From positions 62,001 to 126,000 of the forward strand of contig JAOABQ010000013.1 in assembly GCA_026418275.1 (NCBI GenBank): a stretch of 64,000 nucleotides of DNA, written 5' to 3'. The translations under genes were made by a program, and so were the position numbers. Below are positions 27,253 to 36,003 of the stretch, one piece after another (positions within the stretch are counted from its first letter, which is position 1; the number at the start of each line of letters is the position of its first letter). The DNA comes from Clostridia bacterium. Lineage in GTDB: Bacteria; Bacillota; Clostridia; Acetivibrionales; DSM-2933. The notes beneath the pieces were generated by a model. The model was not told where the DNA came from. It was given only the letters and a program-made list of their open reading frames with translations, and did no database searches.

Positions 27253-27363
27253 TCAATCCACCTGTTTCTAATATAGAATGCAATTATTTTTTTCCACAAA
27301 TAAAATTCTCTAATCACATAATTCATACTACCTGCTATATTATATCAGATGTACATTAAAATT

Positions 27364-27377
27364 CAAACATTTGTTCG
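27364..27377 (-). promoter_or_regulatory. LexA (SOS) box upstream of uvrA
   Basis: The minus strand reads CGAACAAATGTTTG, matching the Gram-positive LexA consensus CGAAC-N4-GTTYG. It is almost identical to the site before uvrB. Confidence 0.75.
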
Positions 27378-27426
27378 AATAAACATGCAACAGTTTAAAA
27401 CTATTTTTAATTGATTTGTTATGTAT

Positions 27427-27528
27427 GTTGAACTCGATAAAGATTTTACACCGCACTTCAATTTCCTTGATTTTAATACCGTAAAAATGCAATTTATCCA
27501 TGCAAAATCAATTTCACGGTCTAATTTA
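27427..27528 (+). repeat. Short dispersed repeat, family A copy 1
   Basis: About 100 bp closely similar to 46845-46944 and, inverted, to 50257-50345. Shared blocks are CGATAAAGATTTT, CTTCAATT..CCTTGAT, AATTTATCCATGCAAAATCA and TTTCACGGTCTAATT. In this copy the inner dyad is partly decayed (ACCGTAAAAAT versus ATTTCACGGT). It abuts the 3' end of the DUF3795 gene. Confidence 0.75.
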
Positions 27529-27954
27529 TTAAAGGTCCGGACCACTTCCAACTACAAATTTCCCTTTAAAATATTTTTTTCTTATTTCCGCAGCTTCCCG
27601 CTCTGCCCATTCCTCAACACCGATCTGTTTCATTCTGCAAAGGTTATAAAGCTTCATATTATGAGGATACTTACCTGCCCCATCTGCACAAGGCATTAAT
27701 TTGCCGCAAGGAAAGTCACTACATTCAAAACAAAATTCCATCCCCCTTTCCTTCACACAGTCAAAGGTCTCACAAGATTGCCAATGCAGCCGGCAACCGC
27801 CTTGAACCCTGCAGCCTTTACATGCCACATGATCTACCGCTAAGTTGAATGCTTTTGCATACATCTCTTTTTTACTCTCATCCAAATTTAGCTCAAATAA
27901 ATCACAATTGAAGCAATCAATCCCACATGGTGCTGTTAAATCTTTTTTGCACAT
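27529..27954 (-). CDS. DUF3795 cysteine-rich protein
   Basis: The 141-aa product carries eleven or more Cys in the DUF3795 arrangement: CGIDCFNCDLFE, ACKGCRVQGGCRLHWQSC, FDCVKERGMEFCFECSDFPC. These suggest metal or iron-sulfur binding; no activity is established for the family. A C-terminal helix carries WAEREAAEIRKKYF. It lies directly downstream of a GntR regulator gene, and the 100-bp gap holds TATACTATTTTA, which resembles the regulator's own operator. The stop codon sits at the edge of repeat A copy 1. Confidence 0.8.
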   Translation of the reverse strand: MCKKDLTAPCGIDCFNCDLFELNLDESKKEMYAKAFNLAVDHVACKGCRVQGGCRLHWQSCETFDCVKERGMEFCFECSDFPCGKLMPCADGAGKYPHNMKLYNLCRMKQIGVEEWAEREAAEIRKKYFKGKFVVGSGPDL

Positions 27955-27966
27955 ACGATACCCTCA

Positions 27967-27998
27967 CTATACTATTTTACTAATTCACTGGTATAGTT
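27967..27998 (-). promoter_or_regulatory. Possible GntR operator before DUF3795 gene
   Basis: ACTATACTATTTTAC and GGTATAGT flank a short spacer. TATACTATTTT is shared with the perfect palindrome at 29000-29019 before the GntR gene. Confidence 0.45.
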
Positions 27999-28045
27999 TA
28001 ATTGTAAAATAACCCTATCCACTTTGTCAATAGGGCTAGTTAAGA

Positions 28046-28981
28046 CTATATTTTATTTATAGTGTTCCGGATCTCTTTTATGCTGCCGTCGTCAAGATAA
28101 TCCCAAAAGTAGTATATGGTTTTATCTTTAAACTTGAACTTTTCAAAAGCTTCCCTGGCACTAGCACAAACAACAAGGGAATCAACATCTTTCAATTCTT
28201 TTTTAGCTTTTTCAATCTGGTCCACAGTAATTAATAATCTTGGTCTAAATAAACCCGCTGATAAAAACATATTGGCCAATGCCTGCACTCCACTCTCAGT
28301 AACGCCAATAATTCCAACCCTGGATTTTTTCTCAATTCCCTTATTTAAATCCTGCAGCAGTTTTAAATTTGCCATTGTCTTAATGACAGGCTTGTCCTTG
28401 GGTAAATAACTCTTTATATACTCATAAATAATAGCAGGTACAATAATGAAATGAGCCCTTTCCATCGCCCCTAGCATCGTCTCCTTTGGAATCCCTTTAT
28501 TTAGAAAAAGGCCTTCAAATTGAATGTCAGGAATATTTTCCCTAAGCTTTTGAACATTCATTTCAACCAGTTCCTGGCTAATTCCAATCACAAAGAGGGC
28601 TTTTTGATAACTGTTGATTTCCAGGCGGGAAAACCTGGCGTTAATAAGATTGACCAATTCATTTGCCCCTATTTTCTGCTTTTTTGCTTCCTTAATCGTA
28701 TTATCCACTTTCTCAATCAAAAGGCGGTCATATGCGCTTTTTACTCTTTTGCTGACGAAAACACCTTTACCTCTTTGACTATCAATATACCCTTCTGTTT
28801 GGAGATCTTTTAAAACCGTAACCACCGTATTCTTGTTTACCCCGAGAAAAGCAGCCAAATGATTAATAGATGGGAGCTTCTCACCTTCCTTACATGCTCC
28901 CGAGTTGATAAGCATTTTAATTTGTTCCTTTACCTGGACACCAACGGGAATCGGACTGTTTTTATCTAGCCGTATGTCCAT
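28046..28981 (-). CDS. GntR-family transcriptional regulator with unusual C-terminal domain
   Basis: The 311-aa product has an N-terminal GntR winged helix (residues 8-78: VGVQVKEQIKMLINSG, KLPSINHLAAFLGVNKNTVV, QRGKGVFV), closest in form to the YtrA/PhnF-type subgroup. The ~210-residue C-terminus is neither an aminotransferase (too short) nor FCD or UTRA by eye. It alternates short strands and helices (RVGIIGVTESGVQALANMF, SLVVCASAREAFEKFKF), like a small-molecule-binding Rossmann or periplasmic-type fold. GGAGG lies 7 bases before the ATG. A perfect palindrome at 29000-29019 is a likely autoregulatory operator. Confidence 0.8.
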   Translation of the reverse strand: MDIRLDKNSPIPVGVQVKEQIKMLINSGACKEGEKLPSINHLAAFLGVNKNTVVTVLKDLQTEGYIDSQRGKGVFVSKRVKSAYDRLLIEKVDNTIKEAKKQKIGANELVNLINARFSRLEINSYQKALFVIGISQELVEMNVQKLRENIPDIQFEGLFLNKGIPKETMLGAMERAHFIIVPAIIYEYIKSYLPKDKPVIKTMANLKLLQDLNKGIEKKSRVGIIGVTESGVQALANMFLSAGLFRPRLLITVDQIEKAKKELKDVDSLVVCASAREAFEKFKFKDKTIYYFWDYLDDGSIKEIRNTINKI

Positions 28982-28999
28982 TCAGACACCTCCATTGCC

Positions 29000-29019
29000 T
29001 ATACTATTTTTATAGTATA
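29000..29019 (-). promoter_or_regulatory. Palindromic operator before GntR gene
   Basis: TATACTAT and ATAGTATA form a perfect 8-bp inverted repeat around TTTT, 19 bp upstream of the GntR ATG. Confidence 0.65.
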
Positions 29020-29569
29020 ATTTTTCAGAGGATACGTCAACAAAAAGTCAAGACCATATTTTCAATATTATGGTTCTTTCCTGCATATTTGTGAATACTC
29101 AAACTTGACAATGCTTATAACTACTCCTTTACCGCATTCTTCGTTAAAAATATAACCCTCGACTTAAAGTGGATAGATATGGTATAATATAATTAAGAAA
29201 ACATATACTATCCTTATAAAAGATGAGTTTTTTCAATTTACTATCTGCTATTTTTCAAGATAGATTTGATTCCAAAGCCCTTTCAAAATATAGATAACCA
29301 ATAATAAGACTTTTGAAAATGTACATATGTCCGGTAAAAGCATATGAAAAATTATGAAAACGTATTTATAGAAACGGTAAATCTATATCATTTGTTGCAT
29401 TAAGGATCATAGAACCATTTGCTGCATGCTCTGTCAAATGATTGACGTTTATCCTATTCTATATATTCGTTTCTTATTCTCGTTTTATTGGTTGGTTATC
29501 CGTATATACATATAAAACGTACAAAAGGGGTAATTAAACTTGATCTAAAACTTAGGAGGTGTGTGTACT
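29020..29569. other. Long intergenic region before PilZ gene
   Basis: No ORF is supported. TATAAT at 29183-29188 may start a ~375-nt leader. Within it, CATTTGTTGCAT and CATTTGCTGCAT are direct repeats (near 29390 and 29416), and ATCATTTG and CAAATGAT form an inverted pair around them. I could not match it to a cyclic-di-GMP riboswitch. Confidence 0.4.
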
Positions 29570-30010
29570 ATGACTTACTTAGTTGAGCGTAGAAAGTATC
29601 AGAGGTGTTACAGTTCAATCTGTAATGCCCATTTAAGCACCGACAGAAAACAATGGCTCGAAGTCGACATCACGGATATTTCGGCAGGCGGACTGAAATT
29701 TTCAACCTATAAGGAATATGCCCCAGATGACCTTCTCCATATTGATCTACACGTATACAACATGCTGTCTGAGTTTAACGTAAAATTTGAAGGAAAAGTA
29801 ATTCGTCACGAAGTTGTGAAGGGCCAAAATGTTTACAGTATTAAGTTTATCAATGTAAACCGTTCATCTCAAATTCAACTGGACGAAGTCATTGAATCAA
29901 AAATTACTGTAAAAAATTACAAAAACCATATTGACGAGTCGGAAGATGGCGTATATACTTTCCTACTTATGCCAAAAGTGAAACCCAGAAAACTACACAT
30001 CCGTTTTTAA
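29570..30010 (+). CDS. PilZ-domain cyclic-di-GMP effector
   Basis: The ATG at 29570 is chosen because AGGAGG ends 11 bases before it; an in-frame GTG at 29561 is too close. The 146-aa product is essentially one PilZ domain. The N-terminal ERRKYQR supplies the RxxxR switch and DISAGGLKF the D/NxSxxG motif, both needed to bind cyclic di-GMP. A 40-residue tail follows. Such single-domain proteins relay cyclic-di-GMP levels to motility, exopolysaccharide or enzymes. It is monocistronic with a long leader and its own terminator; the partner is unknown. Confidence 0.88.
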   Translation: MTYLVERRKYQRCYSSICNAHLSTDRKQWLEVDITDISAGGLKFSTYKEYAPDDLLHIDLHVYNMLSEFNVKFEGKVIRHEVVKGQNVYSIKFINVNRSSQIQLDEVIESKITVKNYKNHIDESEDGVYTFLLMPKVKPRKLHIRF

Positions 30011-30036
30011 AAAAGAATGAATTGTGTATATAACTA

Positions 30037-30075
30037 TATCCCCTGTCCTTTTTTGGACAGGGGATATTTTATATG
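30037..30075 (+). terminator. Intrinsic terminator after PilZ gene
   Basis: TATCCCCTGTCC (30037-30048) pairs with GGACAGGGGATA (30055-30066), then TTTTATAT. Confidence 0.85.
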
Positions 30076-30137
30076 ATGAAAGGAATTACATGTAAGTCAC
30101 TTGCTTCATTGGAAAGTGTATACCTAAACCGGAACAC

Positions 30138-32117
30138 TTATTTCAGTTTATTTTTCAACTCCCCAATCTTGTCCCTAAGCTCTGCGGCTCTTTCAAACTG
30201 TAAATCGGCCGCAGCATTTTTCATCTCTTTTGAAAGCTTGTCTATGGCTTTCAAAATCTCTTCATTACTCAATTCTTCTTCCCTAGGAACCACCAAATAA
30301 CCGTCGGATTCCTCAGCCACTTTTGTAGCTTCAATAACATCCCGGACACTTTTTTGTATCGTTTTGGGCGTGATTCCATGCTTACGGTTGTATTCCATTT
30401 GTATCATTCTTCTGCGGTTGGTTTCTGAAATTGCTTTTCTCATTGATTCAGTTATTACATCTGCATACATAAAAACTTTTCCTTCCACATTTCTTGCAGC
30501 TCTCCCAATCGTTTGTATCAGTGAGGTTTCTGATCTCAAAAATCCTTCCTTGTCTGCGTCAAGAATCGAAACCAACGCTACTTCAGGCAAATCAAGTCCT
30601 TCCCTAAGCAAGTTTATTCCAATCAAAACATCAAAGGTTCCCAGTCTCAAATCTCTTATGATTTCCATTCTCTCCAAAGTTTCAACATCCGAATGCAGGT
30701 ATTTCACCTTAAAATCCAGTTCCTTAAGATAATCCGTAAGGTCCTCCGCCATTTTCTTGGTAAGTGTGGTAACAAGCGCTCTAAATCCTTTGTTTATGGT
30801 ATCGGTAATCTCCCCAATCAAATCATCAATTTGTCCTTTTACAGGCCGAACAATAATTTCCGGATCAATGAGTCCCGTTGGACGTATGATCTGTTCAGCA
30901 ATCTGTAATGAATGCTCCCGCTCATACTTTGCAGGTGTAGCACTTACATAGACGATTTGGTTGATCCGCTCTTCAAATTCATGAAATTTCAGCGGTCTGT
31001 TATCAAACGCTGATGGCAGGCGGAATCCAAATTCGACCAAAGACTCTTTCCTGGACCGGTCACCGTTATACATGGCACCCACCTGTGGAACAGTGACGTG
31101 GGACTCATCAATAATCATCAAAAAATCGTCCGGGAAATAGTCTATGAGTGTAAAGGGCGAACTTCCGGGGGTTCTCCCGCTTATATGCCTGGAATAATTC
31201 TCTATCCCTTGACAAAACCCAACTTCACGCATCATCTCCAGGTCATACCGTGTTCTCTGTTCAAGCCTCTGCGCCTCCAAAAGCTTATTTTCACTTTTCA
31301 ATACACGCAGCCGTTCCTCCAGTTCCTGCTCAATGGTTACCAGTGCGCGTTCCATTTTTACTCGCGTGGTAGCATAGTGGGATGCAGGAAAAACAGCGAT
31401 ATGAGACCTTAAACCCAAAATCTCTCCTGTAAGGGAATCTACCTCGGTAATACGTTCTACTTCATCCCCAAAGAATTCAACTCTAAGAACTTTCTCGGAC
31501 GAAGATGCAGGAAAGATTTCCAATACATCGCCCCGAACCCTGAATTTTCCACGTTTAAAATCTATTTCATTTCGATCATATTGAATATCTACAAGCTTCC
31601 TTATCACATCGTCCCGGTCCCTAACCATTCCCGGCCGCAAAGAAAGCATCAGGTCGGTATAGTCTTCCGGGTCCCCTAAACCGTATATGCATGAAACACT
31701 GGCAACAATAATAACATCCCGTCTCTCAAATAAGGCCGCAGTGGCCGAGTGTCTCAGCTTGTCGATTTCATCATTGATTGAAGCATCCTTTTCAATATAG
31801 GTGTCGGTTGACGGTATATAAGCTTCCGGTTGGTAATAATCATAATAACTTACAAAATATTCTACTGCATTCTCCGGAAAAAACTCTTTAAACTCACTGC
31901 AAAGCTGGGCAGCAAGGGTTTTATTGTGGGCAATCACCAAAGTAGGCTTTTGTACCCGTTCAATAACATTTGCCATGGTAAATGTTTTCCCAGATCCGGT
32001 AACTCCAAGCAAGGTTTGGTGTTTATGTCCCATGTTGAGCCCGTTAACCAATTTATCAATGGCTTGCGGCTGGTCCCCACGGGGTTTATACTCCGACATG
32101 ATTTTAAATTCAGGCAT
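30138..32117 (-). CDS. uvrB: Excinuclease ABC subunit B
   Basis: The 659-aa helicase-like subunit loads UvrC at damage. Walker A is [16 protein letters not shown]. The damage-probing beta-hairpin region ([20 protein letters not shown]) and the helicase motifs DESH and QTIGRAARN are intact. A C-terminal UVR motif ([20 protein letters not shown]) binds UvrC. AGGAGG precedes the ATG. A LexA box 81 bp upstream matches the one before uvrA. Confidence 0.98.
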   Translation of the reverse strand: MPEFKIMSEYKPRGDQPQAIDKLVNGLNMGHKHQTLLGVTGSGKTFTMANVIERVQKPTLVIAHNKTLAAQLCSEFKEFFPENAVEYFVSYYDYYQPEAYIPSTDTYIEKDASINDEIDKLRHSATAALFERRDVIIVASVSCIYGLGDPEDYTDLMLSLRPGMVRDRDDVIRKLVDIQYDRNEIDFKRGKFRVRGDVLEIFPASSSEKVLRVEFFGDEVERITEVDSLTGEILGLRSHIAVFPASHYATTRVKMERALVTIEQELEERLRVLKSENKLLEAQRLEQRTRYDLEMMREVGFCQGIENYSRHISGRTPGSSPFTLIDYFPDDFLMIIDESHVTVPQVGAMYNGDRSRKESLVEFGFRLPSAFDNRPLKFHEFEERINQIVYVSATPAKYEREHSLQIAEQIIRPTGLIDPEIIVRPVKGQIDDLIGEITDTINKGFRALVTTLTKKMAEDLTDYLKELDFKVKYLHSDVETLERMEIIRDLRLGTFDVLIGINLLREGLDLPEVALVSILDADKEGFLRSETSLIQTIGRAARNVEGKVFMYADVITESMRKAISETNRRRMIQMEYNRKHGITPKTIQKSVRDVIEATKVAEESDGYLVVPREEELSNEEILKAIDKLSKEMKNAAADLQFERAAELRDKIGELKNKLK

Positions 32118-32197
32118 AATACCTCCTCGAAAATGTTATTTGTCTCCTTTACAATCTAAAATCAACACCTATATTATATCAAATTAAACACAAAAAA

Positions 32198-32211
32198 CAA
32201 ACATTAGTTCG
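32198..32211 (-). promoter_or_regulatory. LexA (SOS) box upstream of uvrB
   Basis: The minus strand reads CGAACTAATGTTTG, fitting CGAAC-N4-GTTYG. A TATAAT-like -10 lies between it and the gene, so LexA bound here would sit at the -35 area. Confidence 0.75.
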
Positions 32212-32289
32212 AATCCAGGTATATCTTATAAAATGTTTGAAGATCAATAGATAGGATAGCTCATTCAACACTTTCTCCTATTTCGTTAC

Positions 32290-32325
32290 AAAAATAAAAC
32301 CACAGCATCTTTGCCATGGTTTTTA
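32290..32325 (-). terminator. Intrinsic terminator after HAD gene
   Basis: On the minus strand AAAACCATGGC pairs with GCTGTGGTTTT through two wobbles, then TATTTTTG. Confidence 0.7.
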
Positions 32326-32329
32326 TTGT

Positions 32330-32986
32330 TTAATCGCATATTTCTTTTAACCGATTGTAATTTAATTCCTCCAGCGTCACTACGATTAAATTTGCTTTGG
32401 ATAAATTCTGGTTTCGGGAACTGGGATTATTAAATCCCACACTCTTCATCCCGGCCCGGGCGGCAGCATTAACACCGTTAGTTGAATCTTCCACTACAAC
32501 ACAGGCATCCGGTTCAACTCCAATTCTTTTCGCAGCTTCCAGAAAAATATCGGGTGCAGGTTTTCCTTCACTTACCTCATCTCCACTTACAACCGCATTG
32601 AAGTAATCTTTAATTTGAAAAATTTTGAGCACAGCATGGACATTTTCCTTCGCTCCCGAAGAGGCAAGAGCAATCTTTACACCATTTTGGTTTAAATCTT
32701 TTATAAGCTCAACTACACCCGGAATAGGGGTAATTTTTTGTGAAGTAATATGATTATAATATCTTTCCTTTGCAACCTTAACCAATACATCTACCGGTTC
32801 ATTGACATGATGCTTCTCTTTAAGGTCGGTCCACATCTTTTTGGTAGTGGTTCCAATAAACGAATCATGCTCTTCTTCTGTTATTACAAGCCCCATTTCG
32901 GCAAATTGCTCTGCCTCTAATTGGTGGTGTATGGGCTCACTATCTATAATCACACCATCCATATCAAAGATAACTGCTTTTAACAT
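32330..32986 (-). CDS. HAD-superfamily phosphatase (beta-phosphoglucomutase / phosphoglycolate type)
   Basis: The 218-aa product has HAD motif I VIFDMDGVIIDSEP with nucleophile Asp, motif II ALASSGAK, the conserved Lys in GKPAPDIFLEA and motif III VVVEDSTNGV. The helical cap (residues 15-80) matches the beta-phosphoglucomutase-like subfamily. It could be a mutase or a phosphatase of small sugar phosphates or nucleotides. It lies 24 bp downstream of the nicotinate phosphoribosyltransferase gene, so a role in nucleotide turnover is possible. The substrate cannot be read. Confidence 0.85.
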   Translation of the reverse strand: MLKAVIFDMDGVIIDSEPIHHQLEAEQFAEMGLVITEEEHDSFIGTTTKKMWTDLKEKHHVNEPVDVLVKVAKERYYNHITSQKITPIPGVVELIKDLNQNGVKIALASSGAKENVHAVLKIFQIKDYFNAVVSGDEVSEGKPAPDIFLEAAKRIGVEPDACVVVEDSTNGVNAAARAGMKSVGFNNPSSRNQNLSKANLIVVTLEELNYNRLKEICD

Positions 32987-33010
32987 TTGTCCAAATCTCC
33001 TTTAAAGTCT

Positions 33011-34357
33011 TTATCCTATCTTCTGGAGGGCAGGATTATCACAAGCCATACGGCCTATTTTCGCCATATCCCGCCATTCACTATCCATTTTAACCTTTAC
33101 AATGTCCGCAGTATAGTCATTATTGGTATTGCTGTGGGTGCTGTTTTCCAAAAGGGATGAACCGACGCCGTAAATATCCACCGGAACCCCAAGTCCTTCA
33201 AAATGATTTATTTTTTCTACTGTAAATCCACCGGTAACAACTATTTTTACATTTCTGCACCACTCTTTGGCAATTTCCAGTCCTTCCAAAGGCACCTTCC
33301 ACTCCTTAAAAGCATTGTCCATGGCGTTTCTCAGTGCCCAAACCAATCTTGGATTTACACCACAGTCGAGCTTACGATCACCGATAGGCGGTATGGATAC
33401 ATCCCTCATATTTCCCGATGTGTCAGGCCTTACAGCATACAACCTGTATTTTTCGGCTTCTTCCTTTTTTCCTATGCTATATAATTTCCAATAAGCTTCA
33501 AACATTTTTTCCATTACTTTTAAGGTTTCGCCAACGCAGTCATTATGGAAGTCAACCAGTGCAATCCTTGGGGTATCTGCCGGCATGATTCTTGCAAACT
33601 GAATCATAGTTTCTGCCGTATCACCTAAAAAACAAACAATGGAAGCATGTGCAATGGTTCCTCCCCCTTTTGCACCCCACCAGCCGCCTTGATCGTCTGT
33701 TGACACGAAAGCCCGTGAGCTTTTATTATACTTTTGGTTATAAGCTTCAACAGCCAAGGAATAAGCATATCCGTGGAGTGCTTGCAGTTTATAATGTGCA
33801 AACCTTGCCGGGAAAAACAAAATATCCTTTCCGTTTGTAGCAACCAGGGTATTGTATACATTTGTGGCCACTCTGGTTGTTTCTGAAAGCACCCCTAAGA
33901 TCGGCGTTTCCAATCTGGCAAAATCCCTATACCTTCCGCGGATTTTTAAGACCGGCTGAACATCCAAGGGATCGCCGCCGTAAAAAGCAAATGTCCCATC
34001 TTGTACAGCTTCAACCTCCAATTGCTCATATGTATTTATAAATATCCCCCGCTCATCATAAAAACCCGTACACTCCTGCAGAATAGCCAAAGCCTCATCT
34101 ATTCCCGCAATAAGGCTATATGGTTTTCTTCTTGTAAAAAACTGCATTTCTACTTCCAGATCCCCATTGTAAACTTTTGTACAATCAACGTCCTTAAGAT
34201 CGCTGATTCCTTGAAATGTATAATTTTCTTTTGCTAACGTTTCCAGAATTTTAACTATATTCGAAAAATAGGCGTCTGAATACCATCCCTTCCGCATCCT
34301 TTCCGCATCTATCTGGAAAACTTCCTTTGATAATCTTTGGCCATTAAAAACACTCAT
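33011..34357 (-). CDS. pncB: Nicotinate phosphoribosyltransferase
   Basis: The ATG ending at 34357 follows GAGGGG by six bases; a GTG at 34372 overlaps that site. The 448-aa enzyme makes nicotinate mononucleotide from nicotinate and PRPP in NAD salvage. Family features are DAERMRKGWYSDAYF at the N-terminus, the central GDTAETMIQF, and a C-terminal phosphate-binding loop region (VVTGGFTVEKINHFE, then YGVGSSLLENS). It resembles the longer clostridial type. It is 29 bp downstream of an NrtR-like regulator, which supports the assignment. Confidence 0.88.
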   Translation of the reverse strand: MSVFNGQRLSKEVFQIDAERMRKGWYSDAYFSNIVKILETLAKENYTFQGISDLKDVDCTKVYNGDLEVEMQFFTRRKPYSLIAGIDEALAILQECTGFYDERGIFINTYEQLEVEAVQDGTFAFYGGDPLDVQPVLKIRGRYRDFARLETPILGVLSETTRVATNVYNTLVATNGKDILFFPARFAHYKLQALHGYAYSLAVEAYNQKYNKSSRAFVSTDDQGGWWGAKGGGTIAHASIVCFLGDTAETMIQFARIMPADTPRIALVDFHNDCVGETLKVMEKMFEAYWKLYSIGKKEEAEKYRLYAVRPDTSGNMRDVSIPPIGDRKLDCGVNPRLVWALRNAMDNAFKEWKVPLEGLEIAKEWCRNVKIVVTGGFTVEKINHFEGLGVPVDIYGVGSSLLENSTHSNTNNDYTADIVKVKMDSEWRDMAKIGRMACDNPALQKIG

Positions 34358-34386
34358 TGAAAATCCCCTCACTTTTACTTATTATT

Positions 34387-35283
34387 TTATATATTTTCAT
34401 TAAACCAGTTTTGATTAAACTTATAAAGTTTTGAAGGCCTATGACCGGCATCCTTGGTGTAGTGGTCGGTTTCGATAACCATACCTGATATTTTTCTTCT
34501 AAAGTTTGCCTTTAAAAGCTCCTTATCCAGAATAACCTCGTAAACCTGCTGCAGTTCTGTTAAAGTGAACAACTCCGGCATTAGATTAAATGCGATATCG
34601 GTATATTCTACCTTATTTCTCAGACGTTCAACCGCATATTGAATAACCTTTGCATGGTCGAAGGCAATACCGGTTGATTGAATAACCTCTCTTTCAAAAT
34701 GAATCCCTCTGCCTGCAACTGTTTTTGTTATCTTAACAACTGCGTCTATTTCTTCGTCTCCACCCTGAAGCTTGATTTGTATATACTGCTTTAAATGGTA
34801 TCCATCCTTTGTAATAGCCTTTTCTTCCTTGATCATGTCTGATTTTACAGTAAACCAGCGGGCATCATCAGCGTCATCACCCGGTTGTATGTTTAAAGCG
34901 GAACTGTCAACAAGCGCCATATATGAGCAGCTGATAACTCTCATTCTTGGATCCCTTTCAACATCCCCCCAGGTATAAAGCTGCTCCATATAAATTCCTT
35001 CTATTCCGGTCTCTTCTTTCAACTCCCGCTTTGCCGCATTTTCCATACTTTCATCAACTGAAACAAATCCTCCTGGAACAGCCCACTGTCCCATAAAAGG
35101 GTGATCTCCCCTTTTTATCATTAGTATTTTCAGTGCCTTCTCCGGAAGCTTCCTGTAATTGTGATTTTCTTCTTCAATAACTGTGAAAATCAACATATCT
35201 ACAGTAACAGAAGGCTTCTCGTATTTGTTTGAGTCGTATAATTTTAAAAATTCCTCTTCCGTTAACCCCTGTTTATTTATCAA
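34387..35283 (-). CDS. nrtR: NrtR-like Nudix transcriptional regulator of NAD metabolism
   Basis: The 298-aa protein fuses an N-terminal Nudix domain to a C-terminal winged helix (residues 215-290, FTLTELQQVYEVIL, NFRRKISG). The Nudix box GGFVSVDESMENAAKRELKE with the following ETGI is intact, so ADP-ribose hydrolysis is possible, though many NrtR only bind it. NrtR represses NAD synthesis genes and releases DNA when ADP-ribose accumulates. The next gene is pncB, the classic neighbour. A TTATTAT/ATAATAA palindrome lies 63 bp upstream. Confidence 0.87.
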   Translation of the reverse strand: MINKQGLTEEEFLKLYDSNKYEKPSVTVDMLIFTVIEEENHNYRKLPEKALKILMIKRGDHPFMGQWAVPGGFVSVDESMENAAKRELKEETGIEGIYMEQLYTWGDVERDPRMRVISCSYMALVDSSALNIQPGDDADDARWFTVKSDMIKEEKAITKDGYHLKQYIQIKLQGGDEEIDAVVKITKTVAGRGIHFEREVIQSTGIAFDHAKVIQYAVERLRNKVEYTDIAFNLMPELFTLTELQQVYEVILDKELLKANFRRKISGMVIETDHYTKDAGHRPSKLYKFNQNWFNENI

Positions 35284-35345
35284 GATCTACCACCCCATCA
35301 TCCTCTTTTGCCTCCTAGGATAAATACATTGTTATTATTAATTTG

Positions 35346-35363
35346 TTATTATCATTATAATAA
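35346..35363 (-). promoter_or_regulatory. Candidate NrtR operator
   Basis: TTATTAT and ATAATAA form a perfect 7-bp inverted repeat around CATT. A further TTATTATTAA lies beside it. The position suggests autorepression of the nrtR-pncB-HAD operon. Confidence 0.55.
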
Positions 35364-35532
35364 TTAGTATTGAAAATGTCAAGATATTTTATATAAATTA
35401 TGATGTGCAGCATTATGAAAAGGTTATTTCTTAAGATAAAGGTTGTTCATATCGATTATATCAGTAAATCTTACATTAGATAATACCAAGTACCTATCTC
35501 ATCACTATGTAGAAGGATTAAAAGAAGGCAGC

Positions 35533-36003
35533 CTAATGGCTGCCCTGATAGAAACTGTCAACAAATGTATAATTCATTCCATGATTATTGTCCCAATTTT
35601 CACTTATATCCCTAAAGGCAATATTAATATTACCGCCTCGTTTTATTGGGAAAACCAATTCATAATTTTGTTCTCCAATCTTATGCATAGGGTACGTTTC
35701 AACATCTTCCCATTTTAGGTTATTTCCATATCCAATTACGGCAAAAACCTCTTGTGCGCCATTCTTTGCAAGTATACCATTGTATGTCAATTTCAGCGTA
35801 TTAATAACTTCTTTTAACTGCACACCACTGTCCGAATAAGAATTACTTGATTGATTAGAGCGAAATTCATTGGTTTCAGTATACATTTCTGCAGCATATT
35901 CCTCTGTAAAAGGCATCACATTGACAAAGTCATTATCATTTCTATCTGTATTAGAGGTCTTATTTTTGTCGTTATTCACTGATAAAAAATCGAAAAATCC
36001 CAT
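35533..36003 (-). CDS. Small cytoplasmic protein with CBM25-like domain
   Basis: The ATG ending at 36003 has AGGAGG 7 bases upstream. The 156-aa product has no signal peptide; it begins GFFDFLSVNNDKNKTSN and has a polar, Asn/Ser-rich first 70 residues. Residues 75-155 resemble carbohydrate-binding module 25/53: VFAVIGYGNNLKWEDVE, YELVFPIKRGGNINIAFRD and WDNNHGMNYTF, including the usual Trp and WDNN pattern. CBM25 binds starch or glycogen, normally on secreted amylases. A cytoplasmic free module would suit a glycogen-associated protein. It appears monocistronic. Confidence 0.7.
   Translation of the reverse strand: MGFFDFLSVNNDKNKTSNTDRNDNDFVNVMPFTEEYAAEMYTETNEFRSNQSSNSYSDSGVQLKEVINTLKLTYNGILAKNGAQEVFAVIGYGNNLKWEDVETYPMHKIGEQNYELVFPIKRGGNINIAFRDISENWDNNHGMNYTFVDSFYQGSH

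Noticed and set aside
27421-27699. 92-codon plus-strand frame through repeat A copy 1
   Set aside because: It is antisense to the DUF3795 gene, has no ribosome site, and its start lies in the repeat.
29300-29400. Cyclic-di-GMP riboswitch before the PilZ gene
   Set aside because: No recognisable GEMM-I or GEMM-II core or tetraloop receptor pattern.
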